A stretch of DNA of 64,000 bases from Pseudovirgaria hyperparasitica (GCF_010093815.1 NW_022985549.1:1947494-2011493); one strand, 5' to 3'. Positions 11,716 through 25,779 are shown, counted from the first letter of the stretch. The notes: a model not told the origin generated them from the sequence alone. Translations and numbers: made by a program.

Positions 11716-12085
11716 AACCCGGACGAGACGAGACGAGATTCTCGAAACGGGGTTTAGAAAACGCATGGAAATGAGCAAATAATGTCGTTAATCTAATTTT
11801 TCCTCCTTGTATATATAGAACGGCGTATAGTAGTGGTTAGCAGTGCATGACGGGACGGGATAGAACGGGATGGAGGATATTACGTGGTGGTATGTGAAGG
11901 GTGTAGAGTGTGTATATATGTATACATGTATACAGCCAGAAGACATAAATCTACCGTGACGGACTGGCTTGTAGTTGGATGTGATGCGAGCTAGCAAAGA
12001 GAGAGCTAGCGAAGATATAAGATATAAGAAAGAAGGATATATATGCCATATAGGTATGCTTAATCTAATGCCAATGCAAACATCA

Positions 12086-12117
12086 TCCCATCCCCATCCC
12101 CATCCCCATCCCCATCC
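12086..12117. repeat. CCCCAT microsatellite
   Basis: About five copies of a six-base unit CCCCAT occur just beyond the 3' end of the AFG1 gene, in its probable 3' untranslated or flanking region. Confidence 0.85.
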
Positions 12118-12153
12118 TTCCCTCCACCCTCTAACCCTCTCTCAATCCCACAA

Positions 12154-14361
12154 TCAATAGCTATCCTCCCCCCACCTCCCCCTCACCTTTCTCCACCCCT
12201 CCTTCTCCTTTTCCCTCTCCCTCTCTTTTTTCCTCTCCTTCCCCTCATTCCCATTCCCCTCCTTCCCATCCCTCACTTCCCTATTCCCCTCCTCCAAATC
12301 CTTCCCCTCCTTCCCCCCACCTTCCAACCCCCTCCCCTCCCTACCCTCAACACTCCTCCCCCCCAACCCCCCCCTCTCAACCCACTCCAAACCGCCCATC
12401 TCACTCAACCTGCTCAGCGCGCGCGCAAACGCAAAGCGCTCCTCATCCCCACTGAAAATACTCGATGCCTTGAGCATCTGCATGTTCAGCCCCAGGTCGT
12501 CCATGAGGGAGCGCATGGAGTCCGGGATCGCGGTTTCGGATGTGGTTGTGGTTGTGGTTGTGGTTGTTGATTCGGCCGAGGATGAGGAGGAGGAGGAGGT
12601 AGTGCTGGATTCAGAGGCAGATTGGTCGAGTTCGGCGGGGGAGACAAAGAGGTGCGAGAGCGGGACGGCGGACGTGAGGACGAGTTTGGCCTGTTTTTGT
12701 TTGCGGGTCAGCATCCATGTCGATATGACACAACACACAACACACCACCAGACCAGCAATCCACCATGCTACGCTTGATGCTCAATGCTCGACGCTTCGG
12801 GCGGGGAATACAAAAAAAGGAAAACAGGACAAACAAGCCAGAAAAGCCAAAACATACCCGACTCTCATAAACCGCATCAACAAACGTAATAAACCGCCTC
12901 GCCAAATCCCTACTCCGATAATCCATGCCCGGCACCCCCGTCACCACAAACCCCTCATAACACCTCACCAACTCCAAATAATCCGCCGCGCCCGTCGCCC
13001 GCCCGATAATCTCCTCAAACGTAAACCAGCACGCCCGGCCACTCGCGCGCGGCACCAGGATCTCGCGGCCCCAGACCACATGGCAGGCCGGGTGCGGCGG
13101 GTCGTGTTCAAAGTCGCCGAGGTAGCGGAACCATTTCTCGGCGTGGGCGGTGGCGGCAGGGTCGAGGAGGGGGTGGTGGTAGACGCCGCTGGGCGGACGC
13201 GGGATTTTGCGGTAGTCGGTGGGCGAGTCGAGGGTTATGACGGCGAGGCGGGACTTGAGGAGGGTGATGCAGGGGATGAAGGAGGTGCGTTGGATGCCGT
13301 TTTTGTAGAGGTCGTCGGGGTGGCGGTTGGAGGTTGTGACGAGGACGACGCCGTGGGCCATGAGGGATTCGATTAAGCTATGTACAGAGGGAGAAATGTG
13401 AGTATGAGGCGAGGCGAAAGGGGGGGAAAAGGGGTTTGTACCGGCGGAGGATCATGGCGTCGGCGACGTCTGTGCATTGGAACTCGTCGAAGCAGAGCAC
13501 CGTCGCGCGCTCGGCAAAGCTGGCGGCGACAAAGGGGATGGCGTCAAAGTCGTTGCCGTGCTGCATCTTCATCTTGTGGAGCTGCTTGTGGACGTCCTGC
13601 ATGAAGTTGTGGAAGTGGATGCGGTTCTTGGCCTTGATGTTCGGCGGGAGCGTCTCGTAGAAGAGATCCATGAGCATCGTCTTGCCGCTGCCCACATCGC
13701 CGTACATGTATAGGCCCTTTGGCATGTCCGATGGGATGGGCGGGCCCGTCTTCTGACTCTTCTTCGGCGCGCCAAACAGAGAGCCAAACAAGCCTGGCTT
13801 CGGGGGCGTGAGCGCTTCGATGGAGGGATGGACGACCTTCGGCGGCGTATAGCTCGCCAGCACACGGTGCAGGTTCTCGAGGTTCTGTATTATGGCTTCA
13901 CGCCCAAGTCAGCCAGCCAGCACTCAACCACCATCTCAAGGAGCGGGCACTTCCAACATACACCTCTGATGCTCGTCGTCGCGCAACCGCCCACTCGCAA
14001 CACGCGCATCATACTCCGCAATGGGACCATGGCTCGAAGCATCACCTGCAAAAAAAACATTCATAAGCCGCCCAAATTCCCCCATCGATTTTCACAAACA
14101 TAAAGCCAGCAGCATACCAGACACAGTAGCAAAACCCCTTTCTCGGCCGACTCCCCAGGGCGCCGCGCAGTAATTGCTCGTCGCAGCCCTTCTCCAAGCT
14201 CTCGCCGGCTCTCGCGCCCTGCTATACTCGCACAGCGACCGTCTACACAGTCTGCAGCAGACCCTTTTTCCGAGCGTTTGGCGCGTGGCAGACCCTGACA
14301 GCAGCAGCAGTGCGAGACCCTGGCGTGCCACAGGCACAGGGCGGCCCATAGCCGAGCGCAT
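12154..14361 (-). CDS. AFG1: AFG1-family mitochondrial AAA-type ATPase
   Basis: Five exons, 14361-14118, 14045-13962, 13895-13442, 13377-12858 and 12690-12154, encode 612 residues. The N terminus is rich in Arg, Ala and Ser with almost no acidic residues, as expected of a mitochondrial presequence. It is followed by GPIAEYDARVASGRLRDDEHQ, the AFG1 start motif. Walker A is GDVGSGKT (about 175-182) and Walker B is VLCFDEF. TTSNRHPDDLYKNGIQR and FIPCI are sensor-region motifs of the Afg1/LACE1/ZapE family. These inner-membrane ATPases assist turnover and assembly of respiratory-chain subunits. The C terminus carries a low-complexity Ser/Thr run and a Glu/Lys/Arg/Gly tail not normally conserved. 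Intron 2 has a consensus GTATGT donor but an AAG acceptor, the least certain junction. Confidence 0.92.
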
Positions 14362-14945
14362 GTCCTCTGTAAGGGTCCTGATGGATGTTATAACGACTTC
14401 ATGGGACAGCGACGGCTGGTTGTATGCGGGAGGGAATGTTTGAGGAGGCGCGGAAGACTGTTGAGCTGGTGTATGTGGAAGAACGAAGGAAAAGACGTGT
14501 GCCGTTTCGCTGATTGTCGTGGGTCACGTACGCCTGTGACCGACCGCGCTTTGAGCTTGGCACACGTAGCGGGCCGCAACACGCGGGGAGCTCGGCCGTT
14601 CCGAGGCACATGAAACGTAAAGTCCCGGTCAAGTCTAAGCTCGGGAACAGAAATAGAGGCCGCGTGGTGATACATCCTTGTTCATCAACTAATGTTGACC
14701 TTTGCACTGCAGAATAGTTCAAGCATCACGAGCACAAGACAGCTTCCGTTCATACAATACAGGACAAGACCGGATTCCATTGGCTAGCACGATAAGGTAG
14801 GAGATGTTATCCGAACGCCTATCGCTCGCTAAGTAAACAAAAGAGAAATTAAAGAGCCATACGAGGCGGAAATGTCGCTCCCAGCGATCCAATAAGTATA
14901 TATACCACTCATATCAATAGGAGTCCCTGTTTGCGCAACAACCCC
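14362..14945. other. Intergenic gap between AFG1 and the cation exchanger
   Basis: It contains the AFG1 promoter side and the 3' flank of the exchanger gene. No coding or RNA feature was recognised. Confidence 0.5.
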
Positions 14946-16482
14946 TTAGTGATGGCCCTCGGCGGCCGGGTCTGGCTGCAGGCCCAAAGTGGCTGCCTCG
15001 GTCGTTGTGTAGCTGGTGTGGCCCTCTGGGGGGTTCGGGTAGTAGAATGCGCATATCGCGATGATGATGTAGACAATCACGCACAGCGTGCCCTCGAGAT
15101 AGTTGCTCTTGCCGTCGCGGAGGAAGTTTCCGACCACAAGGACGGCAAGAATGAGCACGACAGTGTCGAAGATTTCAAAGTTGAGATCCATGCCCTTGTT
15201 CAGGCCCCATCCTACAATGATGACCAGAGGAGTGTTGAGGAGGGCAGTCTGGATCGAAGCACCAAGCACATGAGCAAGGGCAAAGTTTGCTTGGTTGTCC
15301 CAGGCTTCGTCGACGGCCGTCAAATGCTCCGCAGCTTTCTCGACCAGAGGAATCAGGATCAAACCGACAAAAGCATCTGAGATGCCACGGTCAACCACAA
15401 GGTAGTGGATCTGGTCAATCAGAGCAACGGCAATCAGCGCCACACAGGCAATGGCAATTGCGATACCAATGAGGGCCTCGGTGAAGGTCAGCTTCTGCTT
15501 GGCGAGATCCCGATGTCTGTCGGTGTCCTTGAGTTCGTCGGCTTCGAGAATGTCGTCATACAGTCCATGGTGGGTGTGTGTCTGAAACACGAGATAGACA
15601 CCATAGGCGACCAAAAACATGATGGCAATGGCACGCGAAATGCTGAGTGCCTCGTTTCGGAATAGCGGCTCGGCCTGAACCAAGGTGTTGGCGTATACGG
15701 AGGGGATAATAAGACCCACTGTACATGTCGTCAGCTGCATGACCATGTCGTAGTATCACCAAGAACTTACTTGCTGCCACAAGCATCAAGCCTGTGCCGA
15801 CCTCACTGATAGCCTCATGGAAAGTTTGTTCGTCTCTTTTGATACCTCCAGCAATGAAGCAGAGTCCCAAGCAGAGAAGCAGGTTAGCAAGGAGAGAACC
15901 AAGAATAGCGGCTCGGATGACCTGGACATTCTCGTCGCCGACCGACCGCACAATCAGGACAAGAAACAAGATAATCTCAACCAGCGAGCCCAGAGTCGTC
16001 TCAATGATAATGCCCATAACTTTCGGCAGCTTGCGAGCCAGCTCTTGACCCGCAAATCCAAGCAGATTGGCCGATGGCACCATGGCGATATAGTTCAGAA
16101 TGAAAATGGTCAGATGCCACTCAGGACGGGCGAAATACTGAATTGGTAAGCACCACTTCATGCCTCATACTACAACATCAAAGCATCAACTTACAATAGC
16201 AATCGCAGCAGGCACAACAGGCCACAACACATTCACAGCCGAGGACATCTTGCTCGAGCTGCGTGCACAAATTCTCATAAACTTGAGGGGATGGAAGCCC
16301 TTGCGGCCACTCTCGCCATCGGGCGCAATGCCCGGCGTCTGCTGGCCCTTGTGGAATGTGGGGAGAAAGCGACTCTTGTGCGGCTTGCCATTGCTCGAGT
16401 GCGGCGGGACAGAGGGATCGTGCTTGGGCTCGGCGCCATCGTAGCCCGTCGGGGGCACATCGCGAGAGCGACGGTGATTCAT
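14946..16482 (-). CDS. CAX-type calcium/cation-proton exchanger
   Basis: Three exons, 16482-16195, 16137-15771 and 15718-14946, give 475 residues. After a hydrophilic, His/Pro-rich N terminus come about eleven hydrophobic helices in two related halves split by an acidic loop (DDILEADELKDTDRHRD). The first repeat holds ETTLGSLVEIILF and the second GLILIPLVEKAAEHLTAV, the counterparts of the GNAVE and GNAAEH alpha-repeat motifs in classical Vcx1/CAX exchangers. The transport Glu and the AAEH are kept but the Asn positions differ (GS and EK). This matches a distinct fungal branch of the Na/Ca exchanger superfamily. It is probably a vacuolar or other endomembrane antiporter; ion preference cannot be called. 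The ATG at 16482 gives the most economical N terminus. Confidence 0.88.
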
Positions 16483-18057
16483 GGTTGTTGTCGAGGATAT
16501 CGCGTAGGGAGACAGGAAGAAGCGCAAGTTTTTTGAAGTATGCAACGTGTAAAAGCGCAGAAGCGTGGTTGGCGTAAATTGAAGGGGGGTGGGTGGAAAG
16601 GCGCTTGGTTTCAGCAGGAGGCCAAAGTAACGAATCAGGTACAATTGGGTATATAACAGAAACGAGAATGACGGGTTAAAGACGTTTGCGGTATGGAGAT
16701 GTCGTTCGGTGAAGAGGGCGGGCGGGCGGAGGGAGAGGAAGAGGAACAAGGCGAAGCCTAAGGGGAGGAGTGAAGAGACGGCAAGTGCATGGCTTAAAGG
16801 ACTTTGTTGTTCAGAGTTAAAGCAGGTTTGGCGTTGGCGTAAGGAGATGATCGTGGGTCCAATCGCGCCCGCCGCTAGTCCGTGTCGGGGTAGTCAGGCT
16901 CGTGTTGTCAAGCTTCAAGCTTCATATGCCGCCCCCCGCCCAGTCTTCGCTTGCATCTGGCGCATTTCTCTGGCATTCCAGTAATTACAATATATGTCAA
17001 TATTCCATCCATTCATGCGGGAATGTGAGTATACGATACCAGCGACTATGAAACCACAACCACCGCAGTGTCTCCTGCTCTACAACAACGCTCAACATAC
17101 GCCCGAACGCACCGCAATATCTACCGGTCTGAGATCATGAAACCCCGTTTCGCAGGGCCCCTCCCGTGTGCCGAGCTGGTCATATATCTCCTATCTGGAA
17201 TATACCCGGGTCAAACATAAAGCCCCGGGATGCACCAATTGTGTGGGTCGTTATTCGTAGTCTGCAGTGATGTATATGCCAACATATAGCAACAACAACA
17301 ACAACAACTCGACCACGTCTCGATGCGCTTCGATCGACCGTTGATTCAATCGTTGACGCAGCTAACGCTCCTGTCCTGGCGCCAATGGAGTTGGATTTGC
17401 TTGATCGCATTGACGCCTTTTCCAAGATTGCGACCCGCTCTTGGCGTAGAAGCTTGGCATATCACCAAAAGGGGCTAGAGCCTCGGTTCTCCAGTGGTCT
17501 GCTCAGCTGTCAAAAGGCATAACTGTGGAGACAGACGGTTAGGGCTACGGCCGATCCACTGCTGTATAGACGTTGACATCTCCTCATATCCTCACCGTTC
17601 ATTCGAACAAGATAGATGGACATTGCTTGCATGCCACGGTGTCTCGTCAAGACTGTCAGGGACACACGCCCACGTCCGCGACCACGACTGCCGCCAAGTC
17701 GAGAACATGGCAAGTCAGAGACTTCAGCCCTGCAAGACGACAGTACATATGTATTGCCAGTCTTGAGCACCTCTTCTTCCAAGGTTGTACTTGCTGGCTG
17801 ACTACGAAGTAAATAAGTAAGCAGGCAAGTAAGCAGAGCTATGTTTGCCATGAATGCGATGTCCCGCTATACGGCGTGTAGGGCAGAGGTGTAGAGAGCA
17901 GAGTGTCATGGGAGTTCGTGCAGATGTGATGAGAAGAGATGAGATGGGATGGGATGAGACGGGATGAGACGGGACAGAGTAAAGCGGAGTGTATGGCAGC
18001 GGATGGCACAAGAGAGTGAGACTTTGCAGAGAATGGGAGAGTCAGCGACAGGAAACT

Positions 18058-18060
<3 letters not shown>

Positions 18061-18094
<34 letters not shown>
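18061..18094. repeat. GA dinucleotide repeat
   Basis: Roughly 17 uninterrupted GA repeats in the long gene-free region. Shorter GA tracts recur nearby, for example around 20706, 21080 and 22970. Confidence 0.9.
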
Positions 18095-18099
<5 letters not shown>

Positions 18100-21000
18100 C
18101 GTATGGACAAAGGGCCATGGTGTGAGATCCAGACTATGGATCGAACGTGACCTCCCATCAAGCGAGACAAGAAGAATGTGACCAAGTCAACCAGAAACAG
18201 GCGCTCGTCAGATCATGATGACCACTACTGCATGGACACTATCAGCAGACACGCACAGCAACGAGATATATCTCTGGAAGACGGATGCTTTGATGGATCC
18301 GGACCACGTCAGAACTGTTCATGTTGGCGGCGCGGCGGCCGCGGCGACGAATGAGTTAGAGGCCTACCAACCAGCCGGCCAGTCAGTCAGTCAGCCAGCC
18401 CATTGATAAAACGATAGTTTGAATGGCAAGGGTGATATTTGAGGCGTGCGTCACGAGGGCCAGTCGATGAGCTGCTTGGTGAGGGCTATAACGGGCGTGA
18501 GTTAGCTGGCAGTCGTCAATGTGTTGCCCTGGCGTCGGAAAGACTGCGTATGCTGCTAGCTAGTATGCCGATCGGTGTTGACATGTTCCCTTGTCAGACT
18601 AGGAGATGGAACGGAGGGGAGAGATGGGAGGTGTTCATCTAAACAATACCCGAGCGACGAGCCTGGCCTTCCGAGGAGTGCATGATGGGCAGGGCGAGGC
18701 GTCATGCTGATGGCCGTTAGTTGGCTGGCGAATCCGGAAACATGAGGTCGGCGACCTGGGACGCAGTTGATGGAGAGCCAAAAGATAGGGACCCCTCGTA
18801 GAGCGCCGGCTCCGACTTGCTGATGGGGCCCTGGCGTGTGCGTTCGTTAGCACATGTTGTGACGCTGAAAGCAGATGATGCTGCTCAGAACGAAGGCTCG
18901 TCGAGAGTGGCGCCGAGCCAAGACAAGCAGGAACAAACGAGCTCATTTACGATCTGCGCGGATAACGCGCGCGCGCACCTCCGGTCAGGGCTCTTTGCTG
19001 TTCCCTGGTAGATGGATGTATGTCGTCGGCTTGCCAGGTGGTATTGACATGTTGACAAATGTGAGGATGTGTAATTAGCGGCGACGTGAAAGGGGGGAAA
19101 GAGCACGGCATCTGGTCACTGGTGATCCATGATGATGATGAGGATACGTGATCAAGTCTGCAATAGGCGCAAGCAGTGTTGCGATGCGCCTATCAACTGC
19201 CGTCAGTATCTCTATCCTGTCAGAGATGGTCGCGTCACAAGTCTACTTTGTGTCGCTCGGAACCGTGCTCGTGCAAATCTTCAAGCCACATTGGTAGATG
19301 TTGCAGCGCCATACCTTATACCAGGCTGGAACAGACAGAGAGAGAGATCAAGCCGGGTAGCGATGCATAGGCATTACCAGCAGTCTTTCTAGAGCAAAGT
19401 GAAGACAAAGGCAGACACATCAAATCATGATCCAACACTAGCTTGTTTTGCTGCCACCGAAGCTGGCCATCGTGACTCTAGCAACCATCGGGATGACAGC
19501 GCGAACCCGGTGGACTCTTTGAGGTTTGCCTGTCTGTACGAGTCAAGTGCACGCGACGTTCATGATTTCGGTACAGATGCTCGACAATAACAGACGTGGA
19601 TTACAACATTGCGCACTTCTTCTAGAAGATCACTGTCTGGCTGTCATACGCGAAACCCCCGTGTCGAAGTGTAGTAGTAGCGCAAGTTCGATCGTTGCGG
19701 AGTAGTACAGGGACATGGACTGGCCGGCGCATCGGCGAATTAGAAAGGCTGGGTGATGAAGTGCTCATGACGGGCATAGATTTCATCCTGCTGAAATTGC
19801 TTGGGCGTGGGACAGAAGCCGATGTAAATCAATGGATGTTGTAGAACTGCCACGGCAACGTGTCTGTGCTTATCAGAAACAGACACGGCGCATAAGACAT
19901 ATCTTTGGAATGTACGTGGAGAGAAGGCTTGGAGCGTTGCAGGTAGATCACGGTGGTGACTCTGATGGTGGGGACTAATCTCGTTCATTGTCTTGTTATC
20001 CCCCAAAGTGGTGTGTTCAAGGCAGTGTGGTGTATTATGTGTTAGTGGGTCGGCGGCTCATCATGGCATGGTTCGCGGAAAGAGAAGAATGGTTTGCCAA
20101 TGGGCCACATCGAATTCCAATGACCAATGATGAAGAGACGACGCGAGATTATCGACAAGGATGCGGGCCGGAAGTCAGTCAGCGTGACAATAGAACGGGC
20201 GCTGTAGTAGAAAGTGTTTATTCTGGTCTTTGTTTGTGGCAGGACGCTATAAGGATCCATCCATGGAAAGTGGCTAGCCTGCATGGAGGATCCATTTCTC
20301 GCACTAGCAGATGCTAGTGCCCCCGTCAGCTCTTTGTTTACGGCCATGGACGACGATCAAAGAGAAGCGGAGGCCTGCTAGATACGAGAATTTGAGTCTG
20401 AAAAATCATACGACAGAGGCAGGTTCGCGGGTGCAAGTCGATTCGACATTCGAGCAGCAGGCCAGCTCGTCGTAGTGGCGAACCGACAAGGATTGGAAAT
20501 TTGAGACGGCCCTCTGTCGAGAAAAGCGGCACAGCCTACAAGTCACAAGTAGCCTTGACCGCTCCTGGACTCGCCGACTACGGGCATGCAAACAGTGTTT
20601 GTGAGTCAAGAGAGCGCAAAGCCAGACGGATAGTGGCATGAGAAAAGAGTTTTCACGCGCCGATAATGTCTTCTCAGACGGATGCGTGCAGCGAGCCAGG
20701 TCACATGAGAGAGAGAGAGGGAGAGAGGAAAGTGCGATGATGACGACAGAGGTTCGGGGCCCAGTAAAGGCCTCTGCACGATCTTATGCATCTCAAAGTT
20801 GATGAATGTCGGGGACGTGAGACAATCACGCACTGTTCTCTCACGCTCACTCTCACTTACTCTCTCACCCAACGCTCGCGCACTGTGCGCTGGCAGCGGG
20901 CGGTCGGTGCACTGCTGGCCGTTCCATGATGCGCTTTGAAAGTCGAATTGGGACAGGCAGCATTCTTGCAGACGGCCCGGACCGTTGGTTCGAGGCGACG

Positions 21001-24000
21001 TGTAGCAGAGATGATGGACGGATGAGTGGGCCCAGGCAAGCAGCGGCTAATTAAGGTGGAAAGCGGAATCAGCGACCCGGAGAGAGAGAGTGAGAGAGAG
21101 AGAGAGGGCTCGGGGTAGGGGGGAGGGGGGAGGGGGGGTAGAAAAGGTGGCGGTGGAGTTTGTAGGCATGCATGAAGCTGCGGTGAGACCAAGGCTATAG
21201 GCGCCCGTCGTTCTCGAAGACTGAAACACGATGCAATGTAGGCTAGTGCTCGGAACGCTGGCTGCACATCTCATCAAGCTGGGCCCTGAAGATGGACCGG
21301 TAGCCGGCAAAAGTGTTTTTGATGGCCGCACTGGGGCATGGCAAAGTTGAAAATTGGGGCCCTGTCGGTCAAAGAAACGGTGTAAGGAAGGTCGACTGGG
21401 CGGGTAATGTAATTAGTCCCCAGCCCTTGAAGCCCAAGCGCAACTGCAGCGAAGACTGAAGAGAGCAAACGTCCAGACGTGGCTTCGTCTCAGCCACGAG
21501 CCCAGCGGTGCGGACAGCTGGGAAGAGGGAAGTGAGTGACGAGCGACAAGGAAGAATCTGTCAGATCAGGTGTGTGTGTATATGTGTGAGAGTGTAAGAG
21601 TGTGAGTAGTGAGTGCGAGTGTGTGAGAGAGTGGGTTGCAAGTCTGCAAGGGAGCCTCAATCCACTCACGACCTAATAATTACCTACCTACCTGGAGTCT
21701 GGGTAAGCTATGAAGAGCTTCTCCACCCCCGCCCGCGCAATTCCCCGACTCTCGGTGCCGGGCTGTAGGTAGGTAGGGCGGTAGGTAGTAGTTAGTAGGT
21801 TGTTGGTCGGTAGGTAATAATAGGCATTTGGCAAGTGTCCTGGCAGAAAACGTGCTGAGCAGCCCTCGAGCTGTTCGGCGAGGTTGAGGATAGCGTGGGG
21901 AATTTGTGAGTTCGACTGGCTGGCGGTGCTCGGCGGCGGTCAGCCGTGGGGCGGATTCGCAAGGGCTCGTAGGTGCGCGTAGGTTGTACAACACAGGGCC
22001 CGTTTGAAAGCCACGGGAGCGGATGGTTGGAGGCGTCCGAGTATAGGGATGGGTGGGTGTGTGAGTGTGAGCCAAAGGTGTAATAGTGTGGAGGAGGCGA
22101 GTGAGAAGGGAAGGACGAGGCGAGCCACGGCGGCTGGACGGGACCTATAGCCGGACGAACTGCTAGGATGAAAGGAAAAGAGGACGAAGCCGCAGAACGA
22201 GCGGATGTATAGCTGGTGTTGGTGTTGGTGTTGTTGTAGTGGTCGTAGTGGTTGTAGTGAGAGTCGTAGTTATCGTAGTGATAGTGCAGTGAGAAGGAAG
22301 ATGGAGGTATTAATTAATAATTGACGTAATAAAGAAGAAAGACGAGGTAAACATCCAGAAAGGGTTAGATGGAAGCAACTCCGGACTAGTCCGTAGATGT
22401 ATTAGCGCCGTTCAGCCTGCAGCCAATTGCCGTGAACCCCGCCTGTTCTCCAGCGGATGGCGTGTTAATTTAGCTCCTGAGCTGTTGACGTTCTGCCCGG
22501 GACACCCCACTCTCAACTCACTTGGCATCAGGATGGGTATCAATAACGTCAGCATTAACCGTAAAAACACATTGCAAGCAGAAGGGCAGAACGGCGAGCA
22601 TGCTCATATGCTGCAAGGGACATCCTGCCAGCAGCCACTCTTTTTTCATGACCCTGTCGGCCCTAGTCCGCGCCATCGAGCTTGCTGTCCCGAGTCCCGA
22701 TCAAGAGACTCTCTGAATCTGCCTGAATTCTCCCTTTCGTCTGGGCCCGATGACTTGACCGCCTGCACTTCCACTTACTTGTTCAGCTCTTGTTGTTCCT
22801 TTCATTTCAGAAGCCGTTCCGCTAAGCCTCCCTGCCTCTATCTCTTGTCTGTCTCGCTCTCTTCTTCTTTCTCTTTTTTTCTCCACATATTGTGGAGGCG
22901 TCAACGCCCATTCAAGGATCATGGCGCGCCCGATTTGATGGCTGATCCGGAGAACATTGCTTGGACGAGAGAGAGAGAGAGAGATCATGTTCCCCACCTG
23001 CTATTATGGCCCCTCCCCCCTCCCCTTGTGTTTGAGAAACAAGGACGTCTGTATGGGTCATGATGACCGTGCCTTTACATTTGTCATTTTGGCAGTTTCC
23101 CTCTAGTTGCGGGGGAGGGGGAGGGGGGTAAACGGGGAGCCCGGCGTCCTATAGTGGACGGGCATGGGCACTGTCAGCCCCGTTCCTTGGCCTTGGAGGG
23201 GAATTATGTCCTATGTACATTGCTTGATGTGCAGCAGCAGCAGCAGCAATAGTAGTGACTACTGGGAACGCTATTCCGTGGGCAAACCATAGGAGCTTAA
23301 CCTCTTTCTGCATCGGAACGCAACACCAGCCGCGACCCGGCAGTCTGGTAACAGCCTTTCTCGTTACCATTGAGGTTCCTGAAAGGGGTGGGTCGCAGGT
23401 GGACAGCATGATTGCTTACCTGGCGCGAGGAAGGGCGAGCTGCATGAGGGATGGTGGACGGCTCTCTCGACAAATGATTTGATCAGAGGGTAAGAGGGTA
23501 AGAGGGCAGAGTAAAGAGAGTGAATTGGCTGCAGGGGGTTAATTATTTTGCTTTGATAGCACCTGGTCTGAGTTCTGTGTGTGTGTGTGGTGTGGTAGTG
23601 TTTGGGGCTGACAGGTCAAACTCAGTCTGGCCATAGTCGATCTTGATGAAGGATGCTGTAAAAGGACAAGAGGAGCCCACGGAATCCCCGGTTTTTCTTT
23701 TAGGGGGGGAGGGTGGAATTGCGTCTAATCTTCTCCCGATTCCACATCCACGTCCCCATTCACGTCCCCATACTACACGTCCACACAATACACATCCACA
23801 TCCACACACACATCTCCATTCTCGACAGCTACTATAACGGCGTGGTGGTCCGCAGTGTGGCCCACAACGCTCTTGCTACCTCTTTTTCTTATTTTATTTA
23901 CTTCTTCCCCAGTCATAACCCACAACGCGCCCAAGGTTTCCAACAAGAAGTCTTTTTGTTGTCTTTGTTGGAACATAACTCTTTCTCCCCCTACCGACTC

Positions 24001-24358
24001 CCCTAGCCTCCCCCTCCCCTCTCATCTCAAGCATCATCTGATGGGATGGTGCGGTTCCTTGTGGTGATCAACTAGCGCAGACCAGTCAGTCTGTACGACG
24101 ACGGAGCAGTGGGCAAAAAGCCGAGGAACGAAGATATAAGCGTGGCATTGACCGCTCTTCGAGGACAGGAATAAATCTGAAACTGGACGAACAGGGCAAA
24201 ACGAAGCGACAGTCGACATTTGATTGATAGTTTTGCAGCAGCAGCCGCAGCAGCAAGGGACCGAACAACGAATTGCTTTTTTATTTCTTCTTTTCTTGCC
24301 GGCGGTCGCGCGCCACGGCACTGCAGTGACCCAGGGTACTGGAACGGCCAGGAAGTGG

Positions 24359-24413
24359 AGCACCCATCCAGCCATCCATACATCCATACATCCAGCCATC
24401 CATCCACCCATCG
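24359..24413. repeat. CCAT/CATA tetranucleotide-rich repeat
   Basis: Imperfect copies of CCAT and CATACATC in tandem. It is non-coding in every frame by context. Confidence 0.75.
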
Positions 24414-25769
24414 CAGGCCACTCAGCCAGGGTAGACGGTGACGAAACAGGCAGGGCTGGCACGACCAGGTCGCAACGAGCAAGCACCAATCAGCTCGATA
24501 GATAAACCGGCTGGTCAGTAGCAGGGCACGAGTGACTAGGTTGCGAAAAAGAGAGAGAGAGAGAGCGAGAGAAAGAATACAGGTTGACGGAGAGATAATT
24601 TATTAAAGCAAAAGGCACAGACTTGAAATTGCGCAGTAGACACAGTGCGAAGTGAGGTCGGCGACCAAGACAGATTAGTCTGGTCTTGTTGATCAATAGC
24701 TGGCTGCCTGGCTGCCTGTCTGTCTGCTGCCTGCCTACCTACATCTTACCACTACCACTACCACTACTACCACCACCACTACTACTACTCGTGGACCTAT
24801 TCAGCCACCTACCAGCTACCTGGCTAGCTAGCTAGTTAGCCGTGGATCACCTGGACCAGGGCGCGAGGAGAAAGGCGAGTCAAGAAATCAAGAACGACCC
24901 AGTCGTGGTAGAATTGAGCGGTGGGTATAGGGCTGTGCGGCGTGTATACGACGACGATTAAAGGGAGGTGTTGTGGCGAAGAGTATAAGTGACGACAGCG
25001 CAACAAGATAGGGCATCCCATCAGTGTCAGTCAGGATCCATACATGGGCTACGACCATCACCATCACCACCACCAACAACAACAACATCACTACGATTAC
25101 CACCACCAACACCACCAACCGCGCATGCACGTACCTACGTCTGCACCCGTCGACAGCGCCATCAAGCTTGGCGATTCGAACGACACGAGACGAAGGCGAC
25201 AAGACGAGAGACGACAGGGCGACAGTGTACCTGCATACAGTCTGCGACCGAAAGGCAGCAGGCGATTGAATTCGAGTTGAGTTGCGAGTGAGGAGAAGAG
25301 TGATTGGAAAGTGAAGGTTGAGGTTGGCAGTAATCGATTAGGGTGAGTGATGACAGAACTAGTCCGCGGCCGCTAGAGGGAAGGAATGCAGCCAAGGCAA
25401 CCCCACCAATTCCCCAATCTAGGCAGGCGCGCGCGCACTTGGCTGGCTAACTGGCTGGCGGCCGTTCATTTATTCGTTTGACTTTTCGTATACTGTAGTA
25501 GTGTGTAGTGGGCGAACAAGCTAGCTAACAAGAAAACCCGGGGGGGGGCGCGCTTAGGCTGAACAGTCGCATAATTACCCACACACGCACACACACACAC
25601 ACAGACGCGCATCACTCGACTAGCACCATCTCTTCGGGGAAATAGTATAGAAAAAGGAAAAGAAAACAAAGACTAAAAAAAAGAAGACGGCGCGTGGCAT
25701 CTTGACCAAGTCAAGGCTGCGTGCGCGTGGGTGGGAATTCTTAAAAGGGCCATTTTGTTTGTCTCTTTT

Positions 25770-25779
25770 TATATATATA
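25770..25779 (+). promoter_or_regulatory. Candidate TATA element of the XprG-type gene
   Basis: A run TATATATATA lies about 180 bases upstream of the predicted 5' UTR intron and about 490 bases upstream of the ATG. It is the best core-promoter candidate in the region, but the transcription start is not known. Confidence 0.4.

Larger units (their letters stand above)
10090..12153. other. Repeat-rich, gene-free gap
   Basis: There is no supported gene. It is low in complexity and rich in pyrimidine tracts and short repeats, including a 14-base minisatellite, a poly-C run and a CCCCAT microsatellite, each listed separately. Open frames here come from the repeats. It separates the 3' ends of two convergent genes, the LaeA-like gene and AFG1. 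Confidence 0.6.

Noticed and set aside
22485-23063. 192-codon open frame in the long gene-free region
   Set aside because: Biased composition, no domain, no introns or leader signals, and it runs over simple repeats.
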